Below, one piece after another: positions 32,450-43,733 of a DNA stretch of 64,000 bases. The DNA comes from Oegoconia quadripuncta (Eukaryota; Arthropoda; Insecta; Lepidoptera; Autostichidae), in the NCBI GenBank assembly GCA_949316235.1, contig OX438742.1:7720815-7784814 (forward strand), read 5' to 3'. Numbering within the stretch: the first letter of the stretch is position 1; every line of letters starts with the position of its first letter. The position numbers were made by a program, and so were the translations under genes. The notes under the pieces were generated by a model. That model was not told the origin of the DNA. It ran no database searches and saw only the letters and a program-made list of their open reading frames with translations.

Positions 32450-32777
32450 ACCGCTTCCGTGGCTCAATGTAGAAAACAATGGATTTACGACTCGGAGGTC
32501 GCGGGTTCGATCCCCAGCGGGGTACATGTTTAAGTACTCGGTTTGGTTGGTGGTAGGGCATTTTAAATGTCCGCCTGGCTAGCTGCCACCATCTTATCTA
32601 TATCTGCCGCCAAGTAGCAATGTTAATAGCATTGTTGTATTCCGGTTGTCAGCGATAAGATAGCCAGTCCCCCAAATGTGTTGGGGTTTCCGGGTCAGTA
32701 CGCTTCCACTTCGACTTCATTTTCACTTAACATCAGGTGTGATTGAGGTCAAGTACGAACCCGTTGTGCAAAAAAAA
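32450..32777 (+). mobile_element. SINE-D, complete
   Basis: Head 'accgcttccgtggctcaatg', box B 'gcgggttcgatccccagc', middle 'gtagcaatgttaatagcatt' and 'agtcccccaaatgtgttggg'. The 3' end is 'cacttaacatcaggtgtgat', 'tgaggtcaag' and 'cgttgtgcaaaaaaaa'. Its 3' 50-60 bp resemble the end of LINE-1. Confidence 0.9.
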
Positions 32778-32817
32778 GAAGCGAAACCACAACATTAAAA
32801 ATATATTAAATGGCGAG

Positions 32818-32960
32818 GTTATCTAAAAGAGATCTCTTCCAGCAAACTGCAGTAAGGAGACTATTGCGGAGTAGCTTACAAGTAGACAAAGATACAAAAA
32901 TAGATGGATAATTTAACAATGTATATATATATCTAATAAAATGAAGATACTTAACAAAGT
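32818..32960 (-). mobile_element. LINE-3 3' UTR fragment
   Basis: 'gcgaggttatctaaaagaga' and 'tctcttccagcaaactgcag' are the reverse complement of the 4.83-kb tail. The left side lacks a clear T run. Confidence 0.65.
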
Positions 32961-33012
32961 TATCGCACATCTAATATCATTGAATTTAGCTTAATCTACC
33001 CACTCCGAAATC

Positions 33013-33282
33013 AATAAATAAATATCCTTAGACATACACACAGCGCCATCTAGTTCCACAGTAAGCAACTATAGGCTTGTGTTGTGGATACCAGATGGTT
33101 GATATATTACACAAATACATTTTTTTTTTGTAAATAAATACTTATTATAAATGAAAACATCCATAACTCGGGTACACATGTCCGTATTCATCACACCAAC
33201 ATATGCCCCTAGCGGGATTCGAAACCGCAACCTTTTGGTATAGTGGTCAGAGTTGCTAACCACTATACCAAACAGGTCGTCA
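33013..33282 (-). mobile_element. SINE-A, complete
   Basis: The tail 'aataaatatccttagacata' begins at the left. 'cagcgccatctagttccaca' and the reversed box B 'agcgggattcgaaaccgc' (one change) follow, and the head ends at 'aaacaggtcgtca'. The 64-codon minus-strand frame across it is a SINE artefact repeated in other copies. Confidence 0.9.
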
Positions 33283-33865
33283 AGTTATAGACAAACATAC
33301 AACTGAATTAAAAAATATCATAAATGACGACTACAAACCGTATATTATATTTATTTCTAGAAATATATATCAGTAAATGCACGAGGATTTAGTATCGTGT
33401 GTAGTGGAATTCATATAACACTTTGATGCTTTTATTATTTCTTCAGATTCAGGCTTCAATAAATAAAATTCCATAAGAAAATTCATCGCTTATTTATTAA
33501 CCTCTTAGTGAGATGTTTCTTACAGACAGGACAGAGTAGCTGCGTAATAAGGATTTATTTGGATCTTTTGGGTATACGGAACCCTCTAATAATAAAAAAT
33601 GTCCTCAAATGGCAGAATAGGAATGAGTAGGAGTCCGATCTTTTCTTTGTAAAATACTCATTCTGTTTTTGCTTCTGAAAATAAACACTTTCGAAATATT
33701 TGACTAAATTAGGCAGACTAAGGTCAGTCTGAGGATCTTTTTTATCCTAAGTTATTTATAATTTCACTAATTAACACACTCCGGTTCGTCCCATTTTTTT
33801 ACAAGATCATTTTTATTAATTTCACGTTCTACCTTAATTAGTATATTGTTAGACGAGTTAGTCGT
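33283..33865. other. Single-copy stretch, no gene seen
   Basis: AT-rich, no motif. Confidence 0.4.
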
Positions 33866-34015
33866 CAGTCTTTTCTGAATCCTACAACCTTGAGATCTTC
33901 AAGAGCAGGGTTAAATTGGCATCTACTAAGATCGCGTGCTTCATCTTCGGCCAAATCGTCACTTTCCCTCAGGTGAGATTGTGGTCAAACGCGTATCCAG
34001 TTATTCATAAAAAAA
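33866..34015 (+). mobile_element. LINE-1 3' end with frameshifted coding remnant
   Basis: It begins GAA-TCC-TAC, reading ESYNLEIFKSRVK. One extra base near 'agggttaaattggc' moves the correct continuation (WHLLRSRASSSAKSSLSLR, then stop) into another frame. The 3' UTR 'aacgcgtatccagttattca' and an A run end the element. It is clearly a dead copy. Confidence 0.8.
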
Positions 34016-34569
34016 GAGTTCAAGAATAGGAGGGAGTTATCAATTAGGTTGTTTTTTACAACCTTTTATTTAGTTTACAATGTTTTATATTCTCTCTACC
34101 GTATTTTTTTAGTTTTTTTTTTAAACTAAATATTATTAATATTTGCCATATCAGAACTCATTCACGGTGTACTGCTATTTGGTCAACATGGGGCTCCTTG
34201 ACACAAGGAATAGCTGTACATTTGCTGTGTAAATGTGGCCCGCTGATGTATAAACCTAATATCCACCTAGTTGGCTACTTCCTGCACCTGGACGAGATAA
34301 AACATACAAAATTAAAAAAAAAAAATATTTATTTTCAGAAAAATATCAGTTTTAATAAATGAGTTGTTAAGGTCTCCTTGGAAGTACAGCAATACCTGTA
34401 TCAGCAGACCTCACTCTTCCATAGCTATGTTATATTATTTTACTAAATAAAACAAACAGTGTAAATTTAGTAAGAAACTTAACAATAATAATAAAAAGGA
34501 ATACTTGAGTGAGAAATTGTGAGAGTTTAATTAACTGTTATGAAAGTTCAACGTGGTCGTTTGAAGCTA
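34016..34569. other. Single-copy stretch, no gene seen
   Basis: AT-rich. T runs lie at 34107-34121 and an A run at about 34314-34325. Confidence 0.4.
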
Positions 34570-34589
34570 TGTGCATGTACATGTACATG

Positions 34590-34636
<47 letters not shown>

Positions 34637-34664
34637 GCGTGTGCGTGTGCGTGTGCGTGTGCGT

Positions 34665-34695
<31 letters not shown>

Positions 34696-34705
34696 AGTGT
34701 GTATA
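34570..34705. repeat. Compound microsatellite (GTACAT, GT, GTGTGC)
   Basis: Blocks in order are 'catgtacatgtacatgtaca', pure (GT)n, seven to eight 'gtgtgc' units and (GT)n again. All three forward frames stay open through it, giving two overlapping spurious frames. Confidence 0.95.
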
Positions 34706-35037
34706 ATGTAATGTCAAACATGTCAGAGAAGTACTGCTATTTCTGGAAGTGGCAAACCTGAGCAGCGAAATGTAGCTTAGTGGCGATCAGAACTTATTAC
34801 ATTGTAGGAAATCTTTGATTTAAACATTCGCACTTGTCAAACTGAAACGTCATGCTTGGTTACCTATCTGGGTAATGTCCTAAAGGGTAGGGCGATATCC
34901 CTATCTGTGTAAAAACCACAAAAACATTGACGGGCTTACCCTGTTTTGAAACCCTAGGCACACCACTGCGAGTGCAGGTTTTAACCACTGCATAAACATG
35001 AATCAGGTCGTATCGATAGCTCGAGCCTACACTACTA
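34706..35037. other. Single-copy stretch
   Basis: No repeat or gene recognised. Confidence 0.4.
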
Positions 35038-35136
35038 CACATACACAAATACAAATGTATGCTCTTAGCGGGATTCGAACACGCGACCTTTTAGTATAGT
35101 AGTCAGCGTTTCTAGCCAGTACTCCAAACGTTCGTC
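35038..35136 (-). mobile_element. SINE-A head and core fragment
   Basis: 'cttagcgggattcgaacacg' is the reversed box B with one change. The head is 'ccagtactccaaacgttcgt'. The 3' half is missing. It is an old copy. Confidence 0.7.
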
Positions 35137-35519
35137 ATATTTATAATTATAATGTAATAGTAGAGGAGACATTTGTATTCGAACTGGACATACAATACGT
35201 GTGATCTGACCAATCGGAACGCGGTGCCGTTCACACGGCATGATGGAGCGACATATCGTAATCTCGGCCGAGGTGAGACGCACACTATCGGTTGTCCAAA
35301 AATTATCTCACTCTGTCATAGAACCAGCGACGATTAGCCTCGCGCAGGGCTGCCTCTCGTCCTTCTATTAGAAACAATAGTTTTTTTTTATACTAGATAG
35401 TATGGTAGATACCATAGCCATAAGTTGGCTAGAGGAGGCTTTGAGCGAGACCAATGAGAATTTTCTATTGTTATCATCAACATTTATTGTGAAATACAAT
35501 GTAATCCACAATTATGCCA
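35137..35519. other. Single-copy stretch
   Basis: GC-richer at 35200-35360. No motif recognised. Confidence 0.4.
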
Positions 35520-35745
35520 AACTAAGGGATTTGGGTGTTCCGAATATTAAAATATTAATGCTTATACCACATTCACGTTTCATCTTTCGAAAAATGCAAT
35601 GCAGGGGCCCAGAACCCATCGCTGTTAAAACGGGAAAGACTTAAGATTTTTTTGAAGAAAAGTCGCTTAGTTTTTTATTTATAAGACACCCACGGGTAGG
35701 GATGGGTTGGTTCTATTCTTTTTACATGTAGAAACTAAAGGCACA
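35520..35745 (-). repeat. R1 dispersed repeat copy, diverged
   Basis: 'gggatttgggtgttccgaat', 'aagtcgcttagttttttatt' and 'gacacccacgggtagggatg' followed by 'ggttggttctattcttttta' are R1 blocks in reverse order. It is the most diverged of the copies. Confidence 0.65.
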
Positions 35746-35934
35746 TTGTGCAATTAAGTATTTGTATTGTATGCATCGTCATTACTTGATTGTCTTGCCT
35801 CATGATTAGGTAATACTTAAGCATTTATATGGGATAAAATAACAAGGGTATAATAAATAACGTCAACTAACTATCTACGCTAATAGGAAACTTATAACAA
35901 AACGAGCGCGTCCGATATCCATACTGATATATCC

Positions 35935-36170
35935 ATAATCCAGACAGACAGTGCACGTGTCGGCGTCGTTTGAAGGATAGAGACGGCGTAGTCGGTAAAA
36001 TCGAAATGAAAACCACTAAAAACCGCTTAATTGATTCAAAACCTATTTGGTTTCGCTCCTTAAGGAAACCGGTTTTTTTCATGGCAAGGTACAAACCAAA
36101 CCTAAATAAAACACTCGTTTGTATTTGACGCTGATTTAGGTTTAAAAATGAACCGGTAAACAAGCCCTGC
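35935..36170 (-). mobile_element. TIR-5 family copy, simple form
   Basis: Plus-strand text 'atccagacagacagtgcacg', 'accactaaaaaccgcttaat' and 'ggtttcgctccttaaggaaa' with 'ccggttttttt' is the reverse complement of the 53.3-53.7 kb element. The common part spans about 230 bp between 'accggt(t)' motifs at the ends. No protein is seen. Class unknown. Confidence 0.7.
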
Positions 36171-36189
36171 CCTGTGTACCTAACTTTTT

Positions 36190-36402
36190 TTTTTATGTAC
36201 AACGGGTTGGTGCTTGATCTCAATCACACCTGATATTAAGTGAAGATGGGGCCGAAGGTGGTAGCGTACTGACCCGGAAACCCCAACACATTTGGGGAAC
36301 TGGTGGCAGATTTAGATAAGATAAGATTTAGATAAGATGGTGCTAGCTAGCCAAGCGGATATTTAAAATGTCCTACCAACAACCAAAGCATTTTTGACTT
36401 TG
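36190..36402 (-). mobile_element. SINE-D, partial and internally rearranged
   Basis: The 3' end is at the left ('tatgtacaacgggttggtgc') with 'atcacacctgatattaagtg'. 'agataagataagatttagat' duplicates a short section at 36318-36340. The tRNA head is missing beyond 'ctaccaacaaccaaagc'. Confidence 0.85.
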
Positions 36403-37061
36403 AATGTGAACATCTACTCAGTCGGCATTGGTGTGAAATTCATTTTCGCGACTACCATCGTCAGTCTCCAGTTCATAATAAAAGATTTATTGCATATTTC
36501 ATTTTTAACATATACATGTGTATACCAGCCCTAATGCGGGTCAGTGATCCAGTAATACGTACCGCGATGTTAAGCTGAACAGTGGTAGTTATCTAATCGA
36601 AGGGTTAGAACTTGTTCTGTTGGAGAAGTAGTAGGTAGTACCTATTGGTCGCTGGTTGTATGAAAAATGAGCACGCTTGACTACATGAATAGCTTGATCT
36701 AGTACTTAATACATCTAGAAATAATATCAAAGGAGAAAAAGCATATAACCAGTCTAAAATAATGTATTGAATTCCACAAAGCTGGTATACATAAAGCAAT
36801 ATAAGTGCTACTACAAACTTAGATTACATAAGAATAAATTGAAAATTTAGAAAATCCTCGAGAAAACTTCTTATTATCATCCATGCGGGTAAACCAAACC
36901 AAGTGTGTTTGCTTTATCTGGATGATATTTCTTCCATCAAACATCAAACTTATACCCGAGTTTAGTAAAAAAAAATAATTATATCCCTTAAAAATGATAT
37001 CAATGTCGGGAACTGGGGCGCGATCAATTGAAACACCAGTACACGTGCAATTCGTATAATG
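36403..37061. other. Single-copy stretch, possible R2 scrap
   Basis: 'gaaaatttagaaaatcctcg' near 36840 resembles the start of R2 at 9.11 kb. Otherwise nothing. Confidence 0.4.
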
Positions 37062-37250
37062 AATACAATACAATACAATACAAATACACTTTATTGCACA
37101 ACAAATAAGAAAATACAGTTTCAGAAAAGTGTTAAAAATAGAAAGTACAATTTGGCGACCTTATCACTAAAAGCGATCTCTTCCAGGCAACCTTTGGGTA
37201 TAAGGACAGTACATTTGAAATAGGTAGGTTGTGCGGTATTAAATAGTGAT
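37062..37250 (-). mobile_element. LINE-3-like 3' UTR with AATAC tail
   Basis: The reversed tail '(aatac)n' at 37062-37083 is followed by 'actttattgcacaacaaata' (reversed AATAAA) and 'aaaagcgatctcttccaggc'. It differs from the 4.8-kb tail enough to be a separate subfamily. Confidence 0.7.
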
Positions 37251-37589
37251 GCAGATACAAACTACGTGAATAAATTTCATATATTTACATACACATACAT
37301 ACATAGATCAATAGACAAATATACCTACTTAAACATAACATCTATAAAATAGCAACAAAATACTAACGTAAATATATAGGTATACTAAATAAATATTTAT
37401 TGATATATAAAATAATAATAATAAGCGACAACAGGATTGTGCTAAGGTATAGAGAGAAGCTAAGAAGAGAACACAGATTAAAGCACCAGGAAATGAATCA
37501 ATAATCAAAGGTTATACTTAACCTTGTTGCATAAGGCGGAGGTGCGTCAGTTACTACAGAACCCTTTACTCCTGTTAAAAACAAGTCTA

Positions 37590-37882
37590 CTTTTTTTTAT
37601 GCACAACGGGATTAGCAATTGACCTCAATCACACCGGATGTTAAGTGAAGATGAGGCCGAAGGTGGTAGCGTACTGACCCGGAAATCCCATCTAATTTGA
37701 GGAACTGGCTATTTTATCTCTGACAACCGGAACACAACAATGCTATAACCATTGCTGTTTGGTGGCAGATTTAGATAAGGTGGTGGTAGCTAGCCAGGCG
37801 GACATTTAAAATGCCCTACCACCAACCAAACCGAGTACTAAATATATACCCCGCTGGGGTCGAACATGCGACCTCCGAACAT
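37590..37882 (-). mobile_element. SINE-D, nearly complete
   Basis: The 3' end 'tatgcacaacgggattagca' is at the left. The middle reads 'gaaatcccatctaatttgag' and 'aatgctataaccattgctgt'. The box B region is decayed ('gtcgaacatgcgacctccga'), and the outermost head is lost. Confidence 0.88.
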
Positions 37883-37969
37883 CTCCGTATCCGTGCTACT
37901 CAGTATCAACACAACTCTTGCTTTAGTTTGAATTTGCTGTAATTTGTATACGCCCAATATGCTGTTTTC

Positions 37970-38102
37970 TAACGAACCCTATGGTTGACTGGAAGAAATC
38001 CCTCTTTGGGATAAGTCCGCTGTTGTACTCAATTTATGTATCAATGCAAAATTAATGTATTGCCTTTTTGTACAATAAAGCGTTTACAAACAAACAAACA
38101 AA
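37970..38102 (+). mobile_element. LINE 3' UTR fragment, type with 'gactggaagaaatccc'
   Basis: 'ggttgactggaagaaatccc', 'gggataagtccgctgttgta' and 'gtacaataaagcgtttacaa' with an (AAAC)n tail. The layout follows LINE-3 (a ggaagag-like block, a short UTR, AATAAA, a simple tail) but the sequence is distinct. Confidence 0.6.
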
Positions 38103-38162
38103 CTCTCCATATTAACTACCCGTAAAACATCTATTATTTACTTTACTTAATATAATTATAGT

Positions 38163-38216
38163 GCTTATACTTAATATTTAGTATTTATATAAAAATACTA
38201 AATATTAAGTATAAGC
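38163..38216. repeat. Perfect hairpin, 24-bp arms
   Basis: Arms 38163-38186 and 38193-38216 are exact reverse complements ('gcttatacttaatatttag' and so on) around a 6-nt loop 'atataa'. The arms are almost pure A/T. It may be a relic of a small foldback element or a cruciform-prone site. Confidence 0.9.
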
Positions 38217-38294
38217 TAAATAATACTAAATATTTTATATAAAAAGCTGTTCGAGTAAAAGTATTCAAATATAAACAGAATTCTTTCAAATGCA

Positions 38295-38890
38295 AAAAAG
38301 TTTTATTGCGTAAATTATAAGAATAACATTTGAAATCGTCATGACATACAATTAACGTTCATTCACTAGGCAGTTTCCCCAGAGAAGAATGAGCAAGAAA
38401 CTCAGGTGTGGCTCTTTTTAAATAAGTATTTATACAATTTATGATTCGACAAAGAAAAATAAGAATACAATATACTGGATATCGTCGAGCGGTTCATGTC
38501 CACGTATTCTTATCATCTAGATAGTCAGAAATTTTATAATAGCTTTTGGCACATAGCTTCCCTTTAATGGTGGTTTTAAATTAATTAGGCAAATTTTTGA
38601 TGTCTAATTCTGGTGGCACATTGAGCACTAAAGACTTGGACAGCTTCAGTTTCCTAATTATACAATTTATGATTCGACAAAGAAAAATAAGAATACAATA
38701 TACTGGATATCGTCGAGCGGTTCATGTCCACGTATTCTTATCATCTAGATAGTCAGAAATGTTATAATAGCTTTTGGCACATAGTTTCCCTTTAATGGTG
38801 GTTTTAAATTAATTAGGCAAATTTTTGATGTCTAATTCTGGTGGCACATTGAGCACTAAAGACTTGGACAGCTTCAGTTACCTAATTTTA
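38295..38890 (-). mobile_element. LINE-2 3' end with internal tandem duplication
   Basis: Reversed UTR 'ccccagagaagaatgagcaa' and reversed coding tail 'aattttataatagcttttgg' (the GYYKI region). The section 38431-38658 is repeated at 38659-38886 with a 228-bp period and only about three differences. The duplication covers the end of the coding part and the start of the UTR. Confidence 0.85.
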
Positions 38891-39152
38891 GTTTGGAATG
38901 AACAGAATATTCTCGCCCCGTTTCTATTACTCATTTGCGAAAAATACTTTACGATAACTGACACTGACAAGCAAACGGTTGACGTATTTAGTTAAATTCA
39001 GCAACGGGATAAAAGTTATGAAATATGGACCAAGTTATTTTGGAGTTTGGCGCCTCGGATTTGAATATAGGTAAACATCATTATCAAGTACTTGTGTATT
39101 TAAATATATTTTTTACAATAGAATAGTTGCACAATATTAATTATGAAGATTT
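38891..39152. other. Single-copy spacer
   Basis: Nothing recognised. Confidence 0.4.
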
Positions 39153-39415
39153 GACGACCTGTTTGGTGTAGTGGTTAGAAACTCCGCTGCTATACCAAAG
39201 GTCGCGGGTTCGAATCCCGCTAGGGGCATTGTATGATGAATACGTACATGTGTATCCGAGTTATGGATGTTTTTCATTTATATATGTATTTATTTACAAA
39301 AAAAAATGTATTTGTGTAGTGTATCAACCATTTGGTATCCACAACACAAGCCTAGTTGCTTAGTGTGTAACTAGATGGCGCTGTTTATATATGTCCAAGG
39401 ATATTTTATTATTTA
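39153..39415 (+). mobile_element. SINE-A, complete
   Basis: 'gacgacctgtttggtgtagt' head, box B 'gcgggttcgaatcccgctag', core 'gatgaatacgtacatgtgta', and tail 'aactagatggcgctgttt' with 'aaggatatttta'. An A run lies at 39297-39306. Confidence 0.92.
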
Positions 39416-39524
39416 CTTATTATTATTTTTTTATACCAATAGATCTCTTCCAGATATATTATCGATACGAGAAATTTTATTTTGATTATATTTCGGTGTC
39501 TTTGATCAATAATGCATAAAAAAT

Positions 39525-39760
39525 TTATAATAATAATAAATATTTAGGACACTTACACCAATCATCTAGTCCCGTCTAAGCAAAGCTTGTGCTATGGATA
39601 CTAGATAACGGATAAACATACATAAATATTTATATAAACATCCATGACTCGGGAATAAATGTTCGTATTCATCACACAAACATTTACCCCTCGCGGGATT
39701 CGAACCCGCAACCGTTGGTTTCGCTGACAGGGTCACTATCCACTACACCAACCGGTCGTC
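39525..39760 (-). mobile_element. SINE-B, complete
   Basis: The (AAT)n tail at the left reads 'aataataataaatatttagg'. The reversed box B is 'cgcgggattcgaacccgcaa' and the head ends 'accaaccggtcgtc'. 'ataaaa..ttt' strings flank both sides and may be a blurred target duplication. Confidence 0.9.
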
Positions 39761-42109
39761 ATAAAATTTTTGCAAGGTCTAAGTGCCCAATAGCTGTATG
39801 GTATCTCCATATTCGCTGGTGTCAAGACGCCAGCGCAAGTTCACATTTATTTATTTGTTTATTCATAGATAATTTAGTTTAGTGTGAACATCGTTTTGAA
39901 AAGTATAGGATGCGATGAAGTATATTATGATTTTACATATACCTTAATCTAAAACTAGTATTTCAATCATTTACTTGCAAAAACACATCCCACAAAAACT
40001 CAAAATGGACTCTTTGTTTTAGTTCCCTGCAATATTAAGTCAAAAGCTGACTTAATAGATTACAGGTCACGGCCCACACGTGGACTTAACTTGTGTCATG
40101 TTGGTACAACAATAACAAGTCAAGCATTGAATTCCATATTAAACAAAATAGCAAAAACCGTCAGCATTGCAAGCTCGCGGCAAAATTACAGAATCTATAA
40201 TTTAATTATTATGGCCGATAATTTGATTTTCCACACCATTGCCAGTCACCGGGTGCCGCGGGAAAAGGCGTACACGTGCGTGCAAAAAAAGCTACACACA
40301 TTACAACGGCTATTAAGTAAACTGTCCGAGTGTGTAAGTGGGAATGTGCGGTTAAATTGCAATGCCGTTTATTTGCAATCAAGTGTACACTGAGGAGAGG
40401 TCTCAACGATTATCGCCCTTGTATGGTGTAATGTGGCAAAAAATAATTCAGTTGTTTATTTAAGGGGTGAATTAAATAAGGTAATGGCGGTGCGGTGCGC
40501 TGCGGCTGGTATTTTTGGGCTGTCAGATGTCTGAAGTCAATTTAAAATGTTCAACGAAGTTACAGTTGCGGCCCAAAATTAATCTGTTCGCCGCGCTGAC
40601 GTAGCCAAATGGAGAGGCACGACAGTTTTGATTTTCTGCATATTTAAAGCTAAAATTAAGAATAAGTTAATAACGTATTTTAACTTTGCGGTAACGGGAG
40701 CTAGTCAGTACTATTTATTTTTAGATTGTTTGTTTTTTAGCTTTTTAAAGTATAGTCTTACTGCAAACCGTGGTTATGATATACCTGTGTACCTACCTAC
40801 TTGTAAAGATGGTTGTAATCTAGTTTGGCATGGTAAATGAAGTAGGCTGAAATGATAAAATACTTGAGTTTTTGTATTATATGTACAATCTGGTCGATTA
40901 TTTAAAATGTATGTGTATCATGAGATACATCATCATCATGAGTATTATTCATATAACGGATGAAATAAAGTTTTCTTATTCATATTCTTTTACACATACA
41001 TTCTTTTGTTTGGGAATTAAAAAAAAAATGTGTTGTACACTTATTCTGTGAAGGTACCGTGTCTACAACCTAACACATTTTTGTTTCATTTGATGTATAA
41101 ATAGTAGAGTTAGCACTTTTTTTTAAATATTAATTCGTGTTCTAGATCCTGAAGGCTTTTCAAATATATCCAATCCAACACAACCCAATGTCCGTTCTAA
41201 AGTACCCATTCACAGGCGCTGTTTACTAAGTCTCTAAATTACGAAAACATTTTTTATAAGCGAGTTTATATCCCTAGAACACTTTCAATTGTAAATTAGG
41301 TAGGTACATTGTAATGATACAATCAGTTTTTTTACACGACGTGAATCGAACCTGCGACTTAAGCCGTGTAATACGACGCTTCGTTCCGATGCGTAGTTTT
41401 GCGCCATTATTACTTTCGGAGCCTTTTTAAGCTGCCAGTGGGCGAACAGATGCCAATCTGCGGACGTGTCTCCATGATTTTTGACTTTGGCAATCAACCT
41501 ACGATGTTATTGTGTACATTTGTATGCTTATTGGGGGTCCGACGTGATCTTGACAGATGAAAGATTAGTAACTATTACAGTTAACTGTCGAATATTATGC
41601 AGTATATACATGGTGGTGACCGGTAAACGGATAAATTCCTTTCAAGGTGTCATGTATGACGAAATGGAAAAATCCTGTATAACAGGTAAATGTCTATTTA
41701 GTAGCTGATACAGGGCTATCTTATGATCAGTCTCCAAATTATAATATTGTGATTTCTCAAGAAGATAATAAAATTGGTCTTTTTTTTGTATTCAGCACTA
41801 AAAATAAGTTTCATATAAAAATATCGACATCCATATGTTCAAAATATTAATTAATTAGCTTCTGGCAGCGTGTGTGCGAACGCGTGGAATTAAAAAAAAT
41901 AATTCCGGGTCTTTGCATTTGCACGGATGCTGGTAAACCATTTAAAAAAATGTATTCAATGAAAATAAATTGAAAAGGTTTTTTATTTCATAGGATATGA
42001 AAATATTGCACTTTTTTGAAATTATTAACGTGAACGTGAAAAATCAGTCATAACTGATCACATAAAATCGATACCAAGTCTATCGATCTAATTTGTGACG
42101 ATTATGGCA
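39761..42109. other. Long single-copy stretch, no gene seen
   Basis: The 100-codon plus frame at 40091-40393 has no motif. A GC-richer part lies at 40230-40620. A tRNA-like scrap may lie at 41330-41395 on the minus strand ('gtgaatcgaacctgcgactt'). Confidence 0.4.
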
Positions 42110-42375
42110 AACTATGTTTGGTGTAGTGGTTAGAAACTCTGCTGCTATACCAAAAGGTCGCGGGTTCGAATCCCGCTAGGGGCATATGTTTGTATGATGA
42201 ATACAGACATGTGTACCCGAGTTATGGATGTTTTTCATTTATATATGTATTTATTTACAAAAAAAAAATGGATTTGTGTAGTTTATCAACCATCTGGTAT
42301 CTATAATAAAAGCCTAGTTGCTTAGTGTGGAACTAGAGTGCGCTGTGTGTATGTGCAAAGATATTTATATTTATT
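42110..42375 (+). mobile_element. SINE-A, complete
   Basis: 'actatgtttggtgtagtggt' head, perfect box B and core 'gatgaatacagacatgtgta'. The tail is 'gtggaactagagtgcgctgt' with 'gatatttatatttattta'. Confidence 0.92.
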
Positions 42376-43194
42376 TATATCATTTTGATCCCTATATCTT
42401 AACTTCATTCAACAAACAGTAACCCTGAAACGCCCTGAAAGGTACAAGTATACCAATGCAATCTTATTTTTTATAGGAAAACAAACTTGTGAAGAACAAA
42501 TAAAGATACATTTTATTATTTATTATTATTATTGTTGTTCTTGAAGTCGAATGGGAAGCCAGCCTGGATCAACCATCTGGGATAATTATTGTCACTTCTT
42601 TTGTTGGGAAACGTATAGGTGTGATAAATAACTCGATTCTAAATCGAACTGGTATTCCGTGAACGGAAGTTGAATCAACACCTGTCCATCGTGACTTTGT
42701 TTCTAGACACGCTTTACTGTTTAGTGCCAATTAGACGAAAAAACAATTGCTTTATTTTTATAACTAATTCAGAATCCCGTAAATCGAAATCACAGCTAGT
42801 TCAAGTAAATGTGTACACCATCAATTCATTCTAATTTAGCTATGCAGCGTCTAAAATTATGATCCCAAGAATAAATCAGTCGCCAGTGGCCCTTACCATG
42901 AACGTCTAAGTTTTTTCACACAATATTTATTTACATATAGATGACAATAATATTAAACAGATAATAATCTCGTAGAGCCCAGTGTGCAATACGATGGACA
43001 TAATAAAGTTAATGCAATATAAACCATTTGGAATAGAAATAAAGTAACATTTATTTTGTAAAACAAAGAAAGAAAGCAAAGTATAATGATAGGGAATACG
43101 AGTGTTTAAAATTTGTGGGTGGTAGGTTATCGTGTGTGTCCATGTGTCCTGATGAATTGGGAACTGAATGACTTCGTGTGAATAATGTGGTTGA
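42376..43194. other. Single-copy stretch
   Basis: AT-rich, with a (TTA)n run near 42513-42535. No gene. Confidence 0.4.
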
Positions 43195-43256
43195 AAATAA
43201 TAAATAAATAAATATTTCGAACACTCACACTAACTTTTCATCAGGGGTTAAAAACA
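43195..43256 (-). repeat. SINE-B tail joined to an R2-like end
   Basis: 'aaataaatatttcgaacact' is the reversed SINE-B end and runs directly into 'tttcatcaggggttaaaaac', similar to the R2 terminus. The pairing recalls the composite blocks at 27 and 31 kb, but the junction is different. Confidence 0.5.
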
Positions 43257-43515
43257 GTACACAACACTACAACTCCACTCCAAAAACCAGGTCTTATGTT
43301 TCATGATTTCCTTGTCGTTTGTTTCTTTCCTTAAGTGTTTCTTCCACAATCACAATATCTCTGCTCTAATACACTATGTCCATAGCTGGGGGGCCTGGTG
43401 ACCTGTAATTCTGGTTCTTCCATTTCAGGCACCAGTCTTCCCACAAATGAGTTCTATGTATTACTAGTCCTAAAATTACCTTGTAAAGCGTCATTTGTGG
43501 TGAGAAAATAAACAA
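43257..43515. other. Single-copy spacer
   Basis: No repeat or gene recognised. Confidence 0.4.
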
Positions 43516-43733
43516 TTTTTTTATTATTTATTATTTATCTAGTCCCAAACTAAGCTCAACTTGGACTATGGATACAAGATAGCGGTTAAACATATATGCT
43601 AAATGATATAAACATTTATTACCCGGCAATAAAATGTTTGTATTCATCACACAAACATTTACCTTTCGCGGGATTCGAACCCGCAACCGTTGGTTCGCAG
43701 ACAGGGTCACTATCCACTACACCAATCGGTCAT
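43516..43733 (-). mobile_element. SINE-B copy
   Basis: The tail 'ttattatttattatttatct' is at the left. The reversed box B is 'cgcgggattcgaacccgcaa', and the head ends 'cactacaccaatcggtcatc'. The core has a small deletion near 43600. Confidence 0.9.
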
